Assembly (NCBI GenBank): GCA_024639445.1
Contig: JAHEIJ010000053.1
Span: 1-10,684, forward strand
DNA length: 10,684 nt
Reading direction: 5' to 3'
Origin: Gammaproteobacteria bacterium
GTDB taxonomy: Bacteria > Pseudomonadota > Gammaproteobacteria > UBA6429 > Thiohalophilaceae
The position numbers and the translations under genes are program-made. Positions 1 to 6,086 of this stretch are shown here, one piece after another. Within the stretch, counting starts at the first letter, position 1, and each line of letters begins with the position of its first letter. The notes below the pieces were generated by a model that was not told the DNA's origin, made no database searches, and saw only the letters and a program-made list of their open reading frames with translations.

Positions 1-119
1 TGGGCGAACCCGCTAAATTAAGCCGCTACAGTATTGGCGTTTGGGTACTATTGTTCCTGGCATTGTTGTTTGTGGTCTCGTATGCCATGAAGAAGGAATT
101 CTGGAAGGACATACACTGA
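1..119 (+). CDS. petC: Cytochrome c1 of the bc1 complex, C-terminal end only (partial)
   Basis: Only the last 38 residues are in the window, read in the frame beginning at base 3 and ending at TGA 117-119. They form one hydrophobic helix (about residues 12-29 of the fragment) followed by a short basic tail ending KKEFWKDIH. This is the usual C-terminal membrane anchor of bacterial cytochrome c1, with the short tail on the cytoplasmic side and the haem domain (outside the window) in the periplasm. Cytochrome c1 passes electrons from the Rieske protein to soluble cytochrome c during ubiquinol oxidation. The identification rests on this tail together with the downstream sspA-sspB pair, since petABC directly precedes sspAB in many gamma- and betaproteobacteria. 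No haem-binding motif can be checked here. Confidence 0.82.
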   Translation, partial: GEPAKLSRYSIGVWVLLFLALLFVVSYAMKKEFWKDIH

Positions 120-170
120 ACCGTTTCATGTTCATAGCTGAATTTCTGTACGACCAGAACTTTTAATTTT

Positions 171-205
171 AAGGGGGATCTCAGTATCCCCCTTGTTTGT
201 GTGTA
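171..205 (+). terminator. Rho-independent terminator after petC
   Basis: A perfect 9-base inverted repeat, AAGGGGGAT (171-179) and ATCCCCCTT (186-194), closes a 6-base loop and is followed by a GT-rich tail, GTTTGTGTGT. The stem has five G-C pairs. The tail is not a clean U-run, so termination may be partial, letting some bc1 transcripts continue into sspA. The hairpin ends 35 bases before the sspA start. Confidence 0.75.
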
Positions 206-218
206 AGGCTTTATCCAC

Positions 219-222
219 GGAG
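219..222 (+). promoter_or_regulatory. Ribosome binding site of sspA
   Basis: GGAG lies 7 bases before the ATG at 230. It favours that ATG over an in-frame upstream ATG at 197, which falls directly in the terminator tail and has no Shine-Dalgarno sequence. Confidence 0.7.
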
Positions 223-229
223 TATAACC

Positions 230-853
230 ATGGCACAGCTTGCCAATCGACGATTAGCGATGACCCTGTTTTCTGGGGATACCTGTCCCTATTGCCACAG
301 GGTGCGTATTGTATTGGCGGAAAAAGGGATTAACTATGAATTGCATGACGTTAATCTACAAGATACCCCTGATGATTTGAAGGATCTGAATCCCTATAAT
401 GAAGTGCCGACCCTGGTGGACAGGGACCTGGTGTTGTATGAATCTACTGTTATCATGGAATACCTGGATGAACGCTTTCCCCATCCACCACTCATGCCAG
501 TTGATCCGGTATCACGTGCCCAGTTGCGTCTTATGCTTTATCGGATTGAGCGAGACTGGTACGCGCTTGCCAAACAACTTAGAGACAAGACCAAAGCCAG
601 TGACACTGTACGCAAGGAATTACGTGATAGCCTGACGGGCGTCTCTCCAATCTTTGAGCAGAAACCCTATTTCATGAGTGATGAGTTTTCGCTGATGGAT
701 TGCGCGATTGCGCCTTTGCTGTGGCGCTTGCCGTACTATGGCATTGAACTACCACCTTCGGCCAAGCCTCTAATTAATTATGCCGAGCGTATGTTTGATC
801 GGGAATCATTCAAACAAAGCCTTACCGAAGGCGAACGGGAGATGAAAGACTAA
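230..853 (+). CDS. sspA: Stringent starvation protein A, RNA polymerase-associated GST-fold regulator
   Basis: This 207-residue protein aligns along its whole length with E. coli SspA (212 residues), which binds sigma70 RNA polymerase and shifts transcription in stationary phase and acid stress. The N-terminal thioredoxin-like half (about 10-88) contains VRIVLAEKG (25-33), the VPTL cis-proline turn (59-62) and the Glu-Ser pair at 71-72. The alpha-helical GST C-terminal half follows. The surface FPHPPLMP segment (83-90), including the PHP triad at 84-86 known to matter for E. coli SspA activity, is intact. The ATG at 230 is chosen because of its GGAG site and because MAQLANRR matches the family N-terminus. 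Unlike E. coli SspA, the position of the GST active site reads CPYC (19-22), a glutaredoxin-like dithiol. sspB follows after 27 bases, so the two are probably cotranscribed. No clear dedicated promoter was found between the terminator and the gene. Confidence 0.95.
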   Translation: MAQLANRRLAMTLFSGDTCPYCHRVRIVLAEKGINYELHDVNLQDTPDDLKDLNPYNEVPTLVDRDLVLYESTVIMEYLDERFPHPPLMPVDPVSRAQLRLMLYRIERDWYALAKQLRDKTKASDTVRKELRDSLTGVSPIFEQKPYFMSDEFSLMDCAIAPLLWRLPYYGIELPPSAKPLINYAERMFDRESFKQSLTEGEREMKD

Positions 854-880
854 GAAAATCCATCGGAAGCACTTACCAGC

Positions 881-1264
881 ATGTCAATGACTCCCAGCCA
901 GCCCTATCTTGTACGCGCCATTTATGAATGGATAGTGGACAATGAATTGACGCCCTATGTACTGGTGAATGCGGAGAATGATGCCTCCCATGTGCCCCAG
1001 CAATTTGTCGAGAATGGCAAGATTGTTCTGAATCTTGGGCCCGTTGCCGTTAATGATCTGGAAATGGCAAATGATTATATTGCTTTTAATGCCCGCTTTA
1101 GCGGCAAGGCCATGAATGTGAGTTTCCCCGTTTCCTCTGTGCTGGCCATTTACGCGAAAGAAAATGGTCAAGGCATGGTATTCAATGAATCCGATGGTGA
1201 GAGCCCCCCGCCTGGTTCCGAGCCCGATAATTCAGGTCGTCCCAACCTGAAACTAGTTAAGTGA
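881..1264 (+). CDS. sspB: ClpXP specificity-enhancing factor SspB
   Basis: This 127-residue cytoplasmic adaptor binds ssrA-tagged polypeptides from stalled ribosomes and tethers them to ClpX for ClpXP degradation. Residues about 7-103 are the substrate-binding domain, with the family stretches PYLVRAIYEWIVDN (8-21), ELTPY, IVLNL, NDYIAFNARFSG and VLAIYAKENGQGMVF. The last residues, RPNLKLVK, are the XB motif that docks on the ClpX zinc-binding domain (E. coli ends RPALRVVK). The linker between them (about 104-118, Ser/Pro/Asp/Glu rich) is only about 15 residues, against roughly 45 in E. coli, which explains the short total length (E. coli 165). The ATG at 881 has GGAAG 11 bases upstream. A second in-frame ATG lies at 887, so the exact start is uncertain by two codons. 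It follows sspA in the usual pairing. Confidence 0.95.
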   Translation: MSMTPSQPYLVRAIYEWIVDNELTPYVLVNAENDASHVPQQFVENGKIVLNLGPVAVNDLEMANDYIAFNARFSGKAMNVSFPVSSVLAIYAKENGQGMVFNESDGESPPPGSEPDNSGRPNLKLVK

Positions 1265-1297
1265 ACCGCACTACAAGCGGAGAGTAGATCCAGGATT

Positions 1298-1795
1298 ATG
1301 ATTGAAATCCTGCAAGCCGATATTACCACCTTACCGGTTGATGCCATTGTTAACGCAGCCAACCATTCTCTGCTCGGCGGCGGCGGAGTGGATGGTGCCA
1401 TTCATCGCGCTGCCGGGCCTGAGCTCAAGCAATACAATCAAACCCACGGTGGCTGTCCAACCGGTGAAGCGCGGCTTTCTCCTGGTTTCAAGTTGCCAGC
1501 AAAATATGTGATCAGCACGGTCGGGCCCGTATGGTACGGCGGCGAACGAGGCGAGGCTGCGTTATTGGATAGTGCCTACCGGAACTCATTCATCCTCGCA
1601 TTGCAACACGACATCAAGAGCATTGCTTTCCCGGCTATCAGCACCGGTGTCTATGCCTATCCCAAGGAGATGGCGGCGCGAACGGCTCTGGCGGTGATGA
1701 AAGAGTATGAGAGCAAATTTGAACGAATCATTGCTGCCTGCCATACAAGAGAAGATGTGGATATATATGAATCAGTTTTGGCAAAGCTGAGTTAA
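1298..1795 (+). CDS. Macro-domain protein, MacroD/YmdB-type ADP-ribose hydrolase
   Basis: The 165-residue product is a single stand-alone macro domain. Visible motifs are ADI (7-9, adenine-binding Asp8), NAAN (19-22), the glycine-rich run leading into VDGAIHRAAG (31-40), CPTGEA (53-58), ISTVGP (72-77) and AFPAISTGVYAYP (110-122). Asn22 and Asp32 correspond to the catalytic Asn and Asp of the MacroD class (E. coli YmdB, human MACROD2). Family knowledge therefore predicts O-acetyl-ADP-ribose deacetylation and removal of mono-ADP-ribose from acidic residues. The actual substrate here is unknown. It starts 33 bases after sspB, with a purine-rich GGAGAG 13 bases before the ATG, and may be the third gene of the sspAB transcript. 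It converges with the dehydrogenase gene, leaving 16 bases between stops and no evident terminator. I do not recognise this position as usual for the family. Confidence 0.92.
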   Translation: MIEILQADITTLPVDAIVNAANHSLLGGGGVDGAIHRAAGPELKQYNQTHGGCPTGEARLSPGFKLPAKYVISTVGPVWYGGERGEAALLDSAYRNSFILALQHDIKSIAFPAISTGVYAYPKEMAARTALAVMKEYESKFERIIAACHTREDVDIYESVLAKLS

Positions 1796-1811
1796 ATTGT
1801 CAGCAGACATT

Positions 1812-3245
1812 TCATTTCTGTAAATCATTCCGGGACGTATCAATCGGTGGAAACATTTTTCCCGGGTTCAATATCCCCCGCGGATCAAATTGCTGTTTAA
1901 TCCGGCGCATCAATTCCAAAGTGACAGGATCGATCTCGCGGTCGACGAAATCCCGTTTCTCCAGGCCAACACCATGCTCTCCCGACAAAGTGCCATTCAA
2001 ACTCAGCACCAGGGAAAAAACGGCATCCAGGCAGTGCGAAGCGTTTTGCATTTGCTCGCTATCATCCGGATCAATCAGTAGATTGACATGGATATTACCG
2101 TTACCTGCATGGCCAAAATTGATAATGGGGATGGCGTATTGCTGTGACAACTGTTCCAGGCCTCGAATCAAGGCCGGAATATTGGAGACGGGGACTACCA
2201 CGTCTTCATTGATTTTTTTGGGTGCCACATTACGCAGCGCCGGCGACAGGGCCTTGCGTGTTGCCCATAAGGCCGCAATCTCTTCTGGAGTGTTTGCCGA
2301 GTTGATTTGCAGTAATCCGTTATTCGTCGCCGCTTTACTCAGTATCTCCACCGCATAATCCAGTTGTGAGGCCGGACCGTCAGCTTCAATCATCAACAGT
2401 GCACCGGCCTGTTGCGGTAATTCCGCATCGGAGTAACTGCGGATCATTTCAATCGCCCGACCATCGATAAATTCCAGCGCACATGGCGTCAGGGGTTGTG
2501 CCATGATGGCGCTGACTGCCTCGGCAGCCGACTCGATGTCCCGATAGATAGCCTGGATGGTGCGTTTGGATTCGGCCAGGGGTGTGAGTTTAAGGGTGGC
2601 CTCGGTAATGATCGCCAGCGTGCCTTCGGAACCAATTAACAGGCGCGTCAAGTCGTAACCGACAACGCCTTTTGAGGTAAACACACCGGTGCGGATTGTT
2701 TCCCCCTTGCCCGTGACGGCGTGTAGACCCAACACGTTTTCCCTTGGCGTGCCGTATTTCACCGCGCGTGGGCCAGCCGAATTGTAGGCCAGATTACCGC
2801 CAATGGTGCAGTAAGCGGCACTGGTGGGGTCGGGTGGCCAGAAGTAACCGTGCTGCCTGGCTAGATCCTGTACGGTCTGATTAAGCACTCCAGGTTCGAC
2901 AATCATAGTGCGATTGGCCGGCTCGGTACTGATCACTTTATTCATGCGCTCGGTGGATAACACCAGTCCGCCATTAAGCGGTACGGTCGCCCCGGTGGTG
3001 CCGGTGCCACGCCCACGGGCGACCAGGGGAATTTGATAGTCGTTACAGGTTCTGACGATAGCGACGACATCTTCATGGCTGTGTGGAAAGACCACAGCAT
3101 CAGGCAGGCTCTGGCGGCGGCTATTATCATAACCGTAACTCCAACGCTCCGTTTCTTCGGTGAGGATCTGCTTGTCTCCAAGCTGATCCCGTAATGCATT
3201 CAGAGCGTCCTGGGGAAGTGAAGATGAAGGTTTCACATCACCCAA
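1812..3245 (-). CDS. FAD-linked 2-hydroxyacid dehydrogenase, GlcD / D-lactate dehydrogenase family
   Basis: This 477-residue flavoprotein has the two-domain GlcD architecture. An N-terminal FAD-binding PCMH domain (about 45-225) carries VARGRGTGTTG (75-85), PPDPTSAAYCTIGGNLA (137-153) and GVVGYDLTRLLIGSEGTL (193-210). The C-terminal FAD-oxidase domain (about 226-466) carries GHAGNGNIH (378-386), SGEHGVGLEK (421-430) and the terminal FDPRGILNPGKMF. His379, His386, Glu423 and His424 lie where relatives bind a metal and the hydroxyacid. Family members oxidise D-lactate, glycolate or D-2-hydroxyglutarate with a quinone or cytochrome acceptor. The sequence does not settle which. There is no signal peptide or iron-sulfur domain, and no glcE or glcF neighbour, which argues against classical glycolate oxidase. 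It is the last gene of the leftward operon, 6 bases after the isomerase stop. No ATG is available in frame near the N-terminus, so the start is TTG at 3245 or GTG at 3236. Confidence 0.9.
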   Translation of the reverse strand: MGDVKPSSSLPQDALNALRDQLGDKQILTEETERWSYGYDNSRRQSLPDAVVFPHSHEDVVAIVRTCNDYQIPLVARGRGTGTTGATVPLNGGLVLSTERMNKVISTEPANRTMIVEPGVLNQTVQDLARQHGYFWPPDPTSAAYCTIGGNLAYNSAGPRAVKYGTPRENVLGLHAVTGKGETIRTGVFTSKGVVGYDLTRLLIGSEGTLAIITEATLKLTPLAESKRTIQAIYRDIESAAEAVSAIMAQPLTPCALEFIDGRAIEMIRSYSDAELPQQAGALLMIEADGPASQLDYAVEILSKAATNNGLLQINSANTPEEIAALWATRKALSPALRNVAPKKINEDVVVPVSNIPALIRGLEQLSQQYAIPIINFGHAGNGNIHVNLLIDPDDSEQMQNASHCLDAVFSLVLSLNGTLSGEHGVGLEKRDFVDREIDPVTLELMRRIKQQFDPRGILNPGKMFPPIDTSRNDLQK

Positions 3246-3251
3246 CTCATT

Positions 3252-3836
3252 TCAGCCAAACAGAACTTCATCAATTTGATGACACAGACAATGAATCGTC
3301 AGTAGATGGACTTCCTGGACGCGCGCGGTGGAGTTTGACGGGACGCGAATCTCAACATCGTTATCCTGCAGCAGATTGGCAATGTTACCCCCATCCCGAC
3401 CCGTCAAAGCGACGACGGTTATACCTTTCTCATGGGCAGATTCAATCGCCCGCACCACGTTGGCGGAATTACCGCTGGTTGAGATCGCAAGTAACACATC
3501 ACCCGACTGACCCAGGGCGTTCACTTGTTTGGCAAAAACTTCATCATAGTGATAGTCGTTGGAAATGGCAGTCAGGGCGGAACTATCGGTGGTCAACGCA
3601 ACCGCCGGCAGGCCGGGACGCTCCCGTTCAAACCGACACACCAGCTCAGCGGAGAAATGTTGGGCATCGGCCGCGGAGCCCCCGTTGCCACAACTGAGAA
3701 TTTTGTTGCCCGCTTTAAAAGCTGCTGTCATACGTTCAACGGCCAGGGCAATAGGTGCGGCCAACAGCTCCTTTGCGGCTTGCTTGGTTTCAATGCTGGC
3801 GTCAAACAACTCTATGATCTGATCCTGAATACTCAC
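3252..3836 (-). CDS. gmhA: SIS-domain sedoheptulose-7-phosphate isomerase (GmhA) at the diaA locus
   Basis: This 194-residue SIS protein shows the sugar-phosphate motifs CGNGGSAADAQHF (49-61) and ISTSGNS (118-124), plus the conserved RVQEVHLLTIH near the C-terminus. GmhA converts sedoheptulose 7-phosphate to D-glycero-D-manno-heptose 7-phosphate for the LPS inner core, in the cytoplasm as a tetramer. Overall wording (for example NKIL, DEVFAKQVNALG, HCLCHQID) and the position next to yraN resemble DiaA, the DnaA-binding replication initiator-associating protein of E. coli. However, Glu64 and His182 align with the GmhA catalytic Glu65 and His180, which E. coli DiaA has replaced (Ser and Asn). 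I therefore favour an active isomerase, as at the same locus of Pseudomonas. A DnaA-binding role cannot be excluded. The start is GTG, 2 bases after the yraN stop, with an AGAGGG site (3843-3848) six bases upstream. Confidence 0.88.
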   Translation of the reverse strand: MSIQDQIIELFDASIETKQAAKELLAAPIALAVERMTAAFKAGNKILSCGNGGSAADAQHFSAELVCRFERERPGLPAVALTTDSSALTAISNDYHYDEVFAKQVNALGQSGDVLLAISTSGNSANVVRAIESAHEKGITVVALTGRDGGNIANLLQDNDVEIRVPSNSTARVQEVHLLTIHCLCHQIDEVLFG

Positions 3837-3838
3837 GC

Positions 3839-4219
3839 TTAACCCTCTGCCTGAAAGGCATCTTTAATCCATTCAACATCCGTTTGACCATCCACAGTGG
3901 ATATTGAAATCACGTCGAAACGTGCGGGATATTTCGCCTGTTTGGGATGTTGCTGTAGATAGTATAAGGCGGTTTTTATGAGTTTGTCCTGTTTGACGGT
4001 AGTAACGCTGTCAGCGCCACTGCCATAGCGGAGATGTCGTCGGAAGCGGACTTCCACAAAAACCATGTGGTCATGATCCTGCATGATCAGATCCAGCTCA
4101 CCAAAAGGGGCACGATAGTTTCGTGTAAGTAATTCAAGACCCTGTTGTTGCAGATAATCACAGGCCAGCGTTTCGGCCGTATTGCCGACCTGCAAGCTGG
4201 TTGGTTTTTTACTCACCAA
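3839..4219 (-). CDS. yraN: YraN family protein (UPF0102), predicted endonuclease-like fold
   Basis: The 126-residue product (numbered from TTG) has the UPF0102 signatures: GNTAETLACDYL (12-23), an RNYRAPFGELDLI segment with Glu41 and Asp43, and VFVEVRFR with Glu56 and Arg58. The E-x-D ... E-x-R pattern resembles the PD-(D/E)XK nuclease active site, and the family is grouped with Holliday-junction-resolvase-like folds, but no firm function is known to me. It is usually found between lpoA and diaA/gmhA, as here. There is no ATG start: TTG at 4219 or the next codon, GTG at 4216, must be used, and only a weak GGATGAG-like site precedes them inside the lpoA end. The lpoA stop lies 2 bases upstream, so translation is probably coupled to lpoA. 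Confidence 0.93.
   Translation of the reverse strand: MVSKKPTSLQVGNTAETLACDYLQQQGLELLTRNYRAPFGELDLIMQDHDHMVFVEVRFRRHLRYGSGADSVTTVKQDKLIKTALYYLQQHPKQAKYPARFDVISISTVDGQTDVEWIKDAFQAEG
3843..3848 (-). promoter_or_regulatory. Ribosome binding site of the gmhA-like gene
   Basis: On the minus strand AGAGGG precedes the GTG start at 3836 by six bases. It lies inside the last codons of yraN and supports the GTG start. Confidence 0.6.
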
Positions 4220-4221
4220 AT

Positions 4222-6069
4222 TTATTGTACTGACTCATCCAGGGATATCGGACGACCGCTACGGAAACGCACCCAGGTGAGTTGGCGCTGCAGGCGTTGC
4301 CTAGCATCCAGACTGAGGCTACCGGTTTCACCATCATAGCGCTGATAGGGATATTTTTTTAGTGGGGACAAGGCGGCGATAATATTGTAACTATCAATCC
4401 CCAAGGCATAGAGACGCTGCAGGCGATTCCCCGCCTTGGATATATACGGTTCAATTTCGTTTCGCAGACCGCGGTGGGAGGTGTTCCCGGTAAGTACCCA
4501 CGGCATATCACCAAACATCAAACCATCCATATCACGATCCCGCTCCGGATTCAGATTACCGGTAAATACATGGGATGTGGCATAAACGGGCAGGTCGGAC
4601 GCATGATAAAATTTTAACTGCGGCCGGATCTGGCGAGCCTGGCGAGGGTAGGCAGCGAGAAAGATGAAATCGATATCCTGGCGTCGGCGAGGTGTGTACT
4701 TCAGATCCTGCTTCAACAAGTTTGCAATACTGCGATAGCGACGACGACTTTCATCAATGTTCAACAACATTCGGATTGGATTTGAATAATCATTGCGTGC
4801 GGCATTGTAGGGTTGTTGTTCAACCACTCGGCCGCCGATTTCTTTCCAACGGGTATTAAATGCCTTGGAAACACGCTCACCCCAGGGGCCAATCGGGACT
4901 AACACTGCTGCGTTTACGTGGCCGTCCAACCAGGTGCGTTCCGCCACCTGATGAGCTTCTTCTTCTGGTGATAAGCCGAACTGGAACAGATTAATTGGTA
5001 CATCCTCACGTTCAACATAGTTGAGTGCCAGGGTCGGGACCGATACGTCATCATTCTCGGCCAGCTTTTCGATTCGGGCTTTGTCCAACGGTCCAATGAT
5101 AAACTGGGCGCCATCATTTACCGCCCGTTTGTAATTCGCCAGAATGTCTTCCCCATTGTTGGTGTCATAGATTTGAATCGTCTGGGCCGTTTTTGGAGTA
5201 CGAGAATAATAAGCGGCCAAAACCCCGTCCTGCACTGCTTCCGCCGCCTTGGCAAATTTGCCGCTTAAGGGTAACAACAGCGCAATATTATTCGGTGTGA
5301 CAATATCTTCCTGGCGACGACTCATGAGATCAGTCAGTAACTCAGTTTGTACCGGATGATTTGGGTATGCCTGTCGCCAACGACTCACTGCCTCATTCAG
5401 ACTCTTGGGATGTAGCTGGTACGCTTTGGTGATTTGTACCAGTTGCATCCAGCCACTCAAGACATCCGGTGGCGGGTCTGATCTTAATTGTTGCAGAGCG
5501 CGTTCCGATAACATGGCCAAAGCTTGCCAGATTGCCTTCTGGTTAGCCTCAACCAGTATTGGATCAGTGAGATATTTTTCGCGCCGCACCAGTTCGCGTG
5601 CTGTTTCCAGGCGATTGCCCAACACGGTATAGGCATCCGCCCGCACACGGTGGTAATCAGCGAGGTAAGCCGGGTCGATGGAGGGGGATGGCTTGCTGCT
5701 CAAATTGAGTAAAACATCACCGGGACGACGTTCCATCAAGGCAATATGAGATTCGACCAGTTGCGACAACAGTACCTGAGTAGGATTTCGAGTATTCACT
5801 TGGATCGATTTAAGGATTTGACGGGCCTGGTACAGGTTATCCGCGCGAGCAAAAGCCGCACTGGCTCGCAAAAGGAGCAGGGTGCGCTGATTGATATCGG
5901 CCTGTTGAGACAGGGCAACAAAGCTTTGCGCGGCTTGCTGGTAGTCACCAAGCGCAAATTGTCGTTCTGCTTCTGCTTTGTTATCAGCGATTTGTGTAGG
6001 TCCGGTGGCACAGCCGGCCAGCAGCACAAGGCCGGCCAGCAGGAATAGAAAACTCAAACGTCGAATCAT
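4222..6069 (-). CDS. lpoA: Penicillin-binding protein activator LpoA (LppC), outer-membrane lipoprotein
   Basis: The 615-residue protein begins with a lipoprotein signal: two arginines, a hydrophobic core, then LLAGC with Cys20 as the lipidated residue. Ala21 follows it rather than Asp, consistent with sorting to the outer membrane. Residues about 28-250 are helical, TPR-like repeats (for example FALGDYQQAAQSFVAL). From about 258 (NNIALLLPLSGKFAKA) a LppC/periplasmic-binding-protein-like domain runs to near the C-terminus. LpoA reaches through the peptidoglycan and activates the synthase PBP1A. The length is close to the E. coli protein (about 680) allowing for a shorter tail and linkers. It is the first gene of the leftward operon and divergent from rsmI, the same arrangement as in E. 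coli (yraM/yraL). The ATG at 6069 directly precedes the signal peptide and is well placed, though its ribosome site is weak. Confidence 0.95.
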   Translation of the reverse strand: MIRRLSFLFLLAGLVLLAGCATGPTQIADNKAEAERQFALGDYQQAAQSFVALSQQADINQRTLLLLRASAAFARADNLYQARQILKSIQVNTRNPTQVLLSQLVESHIALMERRPGDVLLNLSSKPSPSIDPAYLADYHRVRADAYTVLGNRLETARELVRREKYLTDPILVEANQKAIWQALAMLSERALQQLRSDPPPDVLSGWMQLVQITKAYQLHPKSLNEAVSRWRQAYPNHPVQTELLTDLMSRRQEDIVTPNNIALLLPLSGKFAKAAEAVQDGVLAAYYSRTPKTAQTIQIYDTNNGEDILANYKRAVNDGAQFIIGPLDKARIEKLAENDDVSVPTLALNYVEREDVPINLFQFGLSPEEEAHQVAERTWLDGHVNAAVLVPIGPWGERVSKAFNTRWKEIGGRVVEQQPYNAARNDYSNPIRMLLNIDESRRRYRSIANLLKQDLKYTPRRRQDIDFIFLAAYPRQARQIRPQLKFYHASDLPVYATSHVFTGNLNPERDRDMDGLMFGDMPWVLTGNTSHRGLRNEIEPYISKAGNRLQRLYALGIDSYNIIAALSPLKKYPYQRYDGETGSLSLDARQRLQRQLTWVRFRSGRPISLDESVQ

Positions 6070-6086
6070 GGTCTTGTGTACACTCT

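Noticed and set aside
197..229. Upstream ATG extending SspA by 11 residues
   Set aside because: It lies in the tail of the terminator hairpin, without a ribosome site, and the extra residues do not match SspA orthologues.
1796..1811. Bidirectional terminator between the macro-domain and dehydrogenase genes
   Set aside because: The 16-base gap has no inverted repeat with a T-run on either strand.
1921..2358. 145-residue plus-strand frame inside the FAD dehydrogenase gene
   Set aside because: It is opposite a gene with full-length family motifs and has low-complexity, Ser/Arg-rich composition typical of a shadow frame.
3194..3697. 167-residue plus-strand frame across the dehydrogenase/isomerase junction
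   Set aside because: It is antisense to two well supported genes, rich in Trp, Arg and His, and resembles no family.
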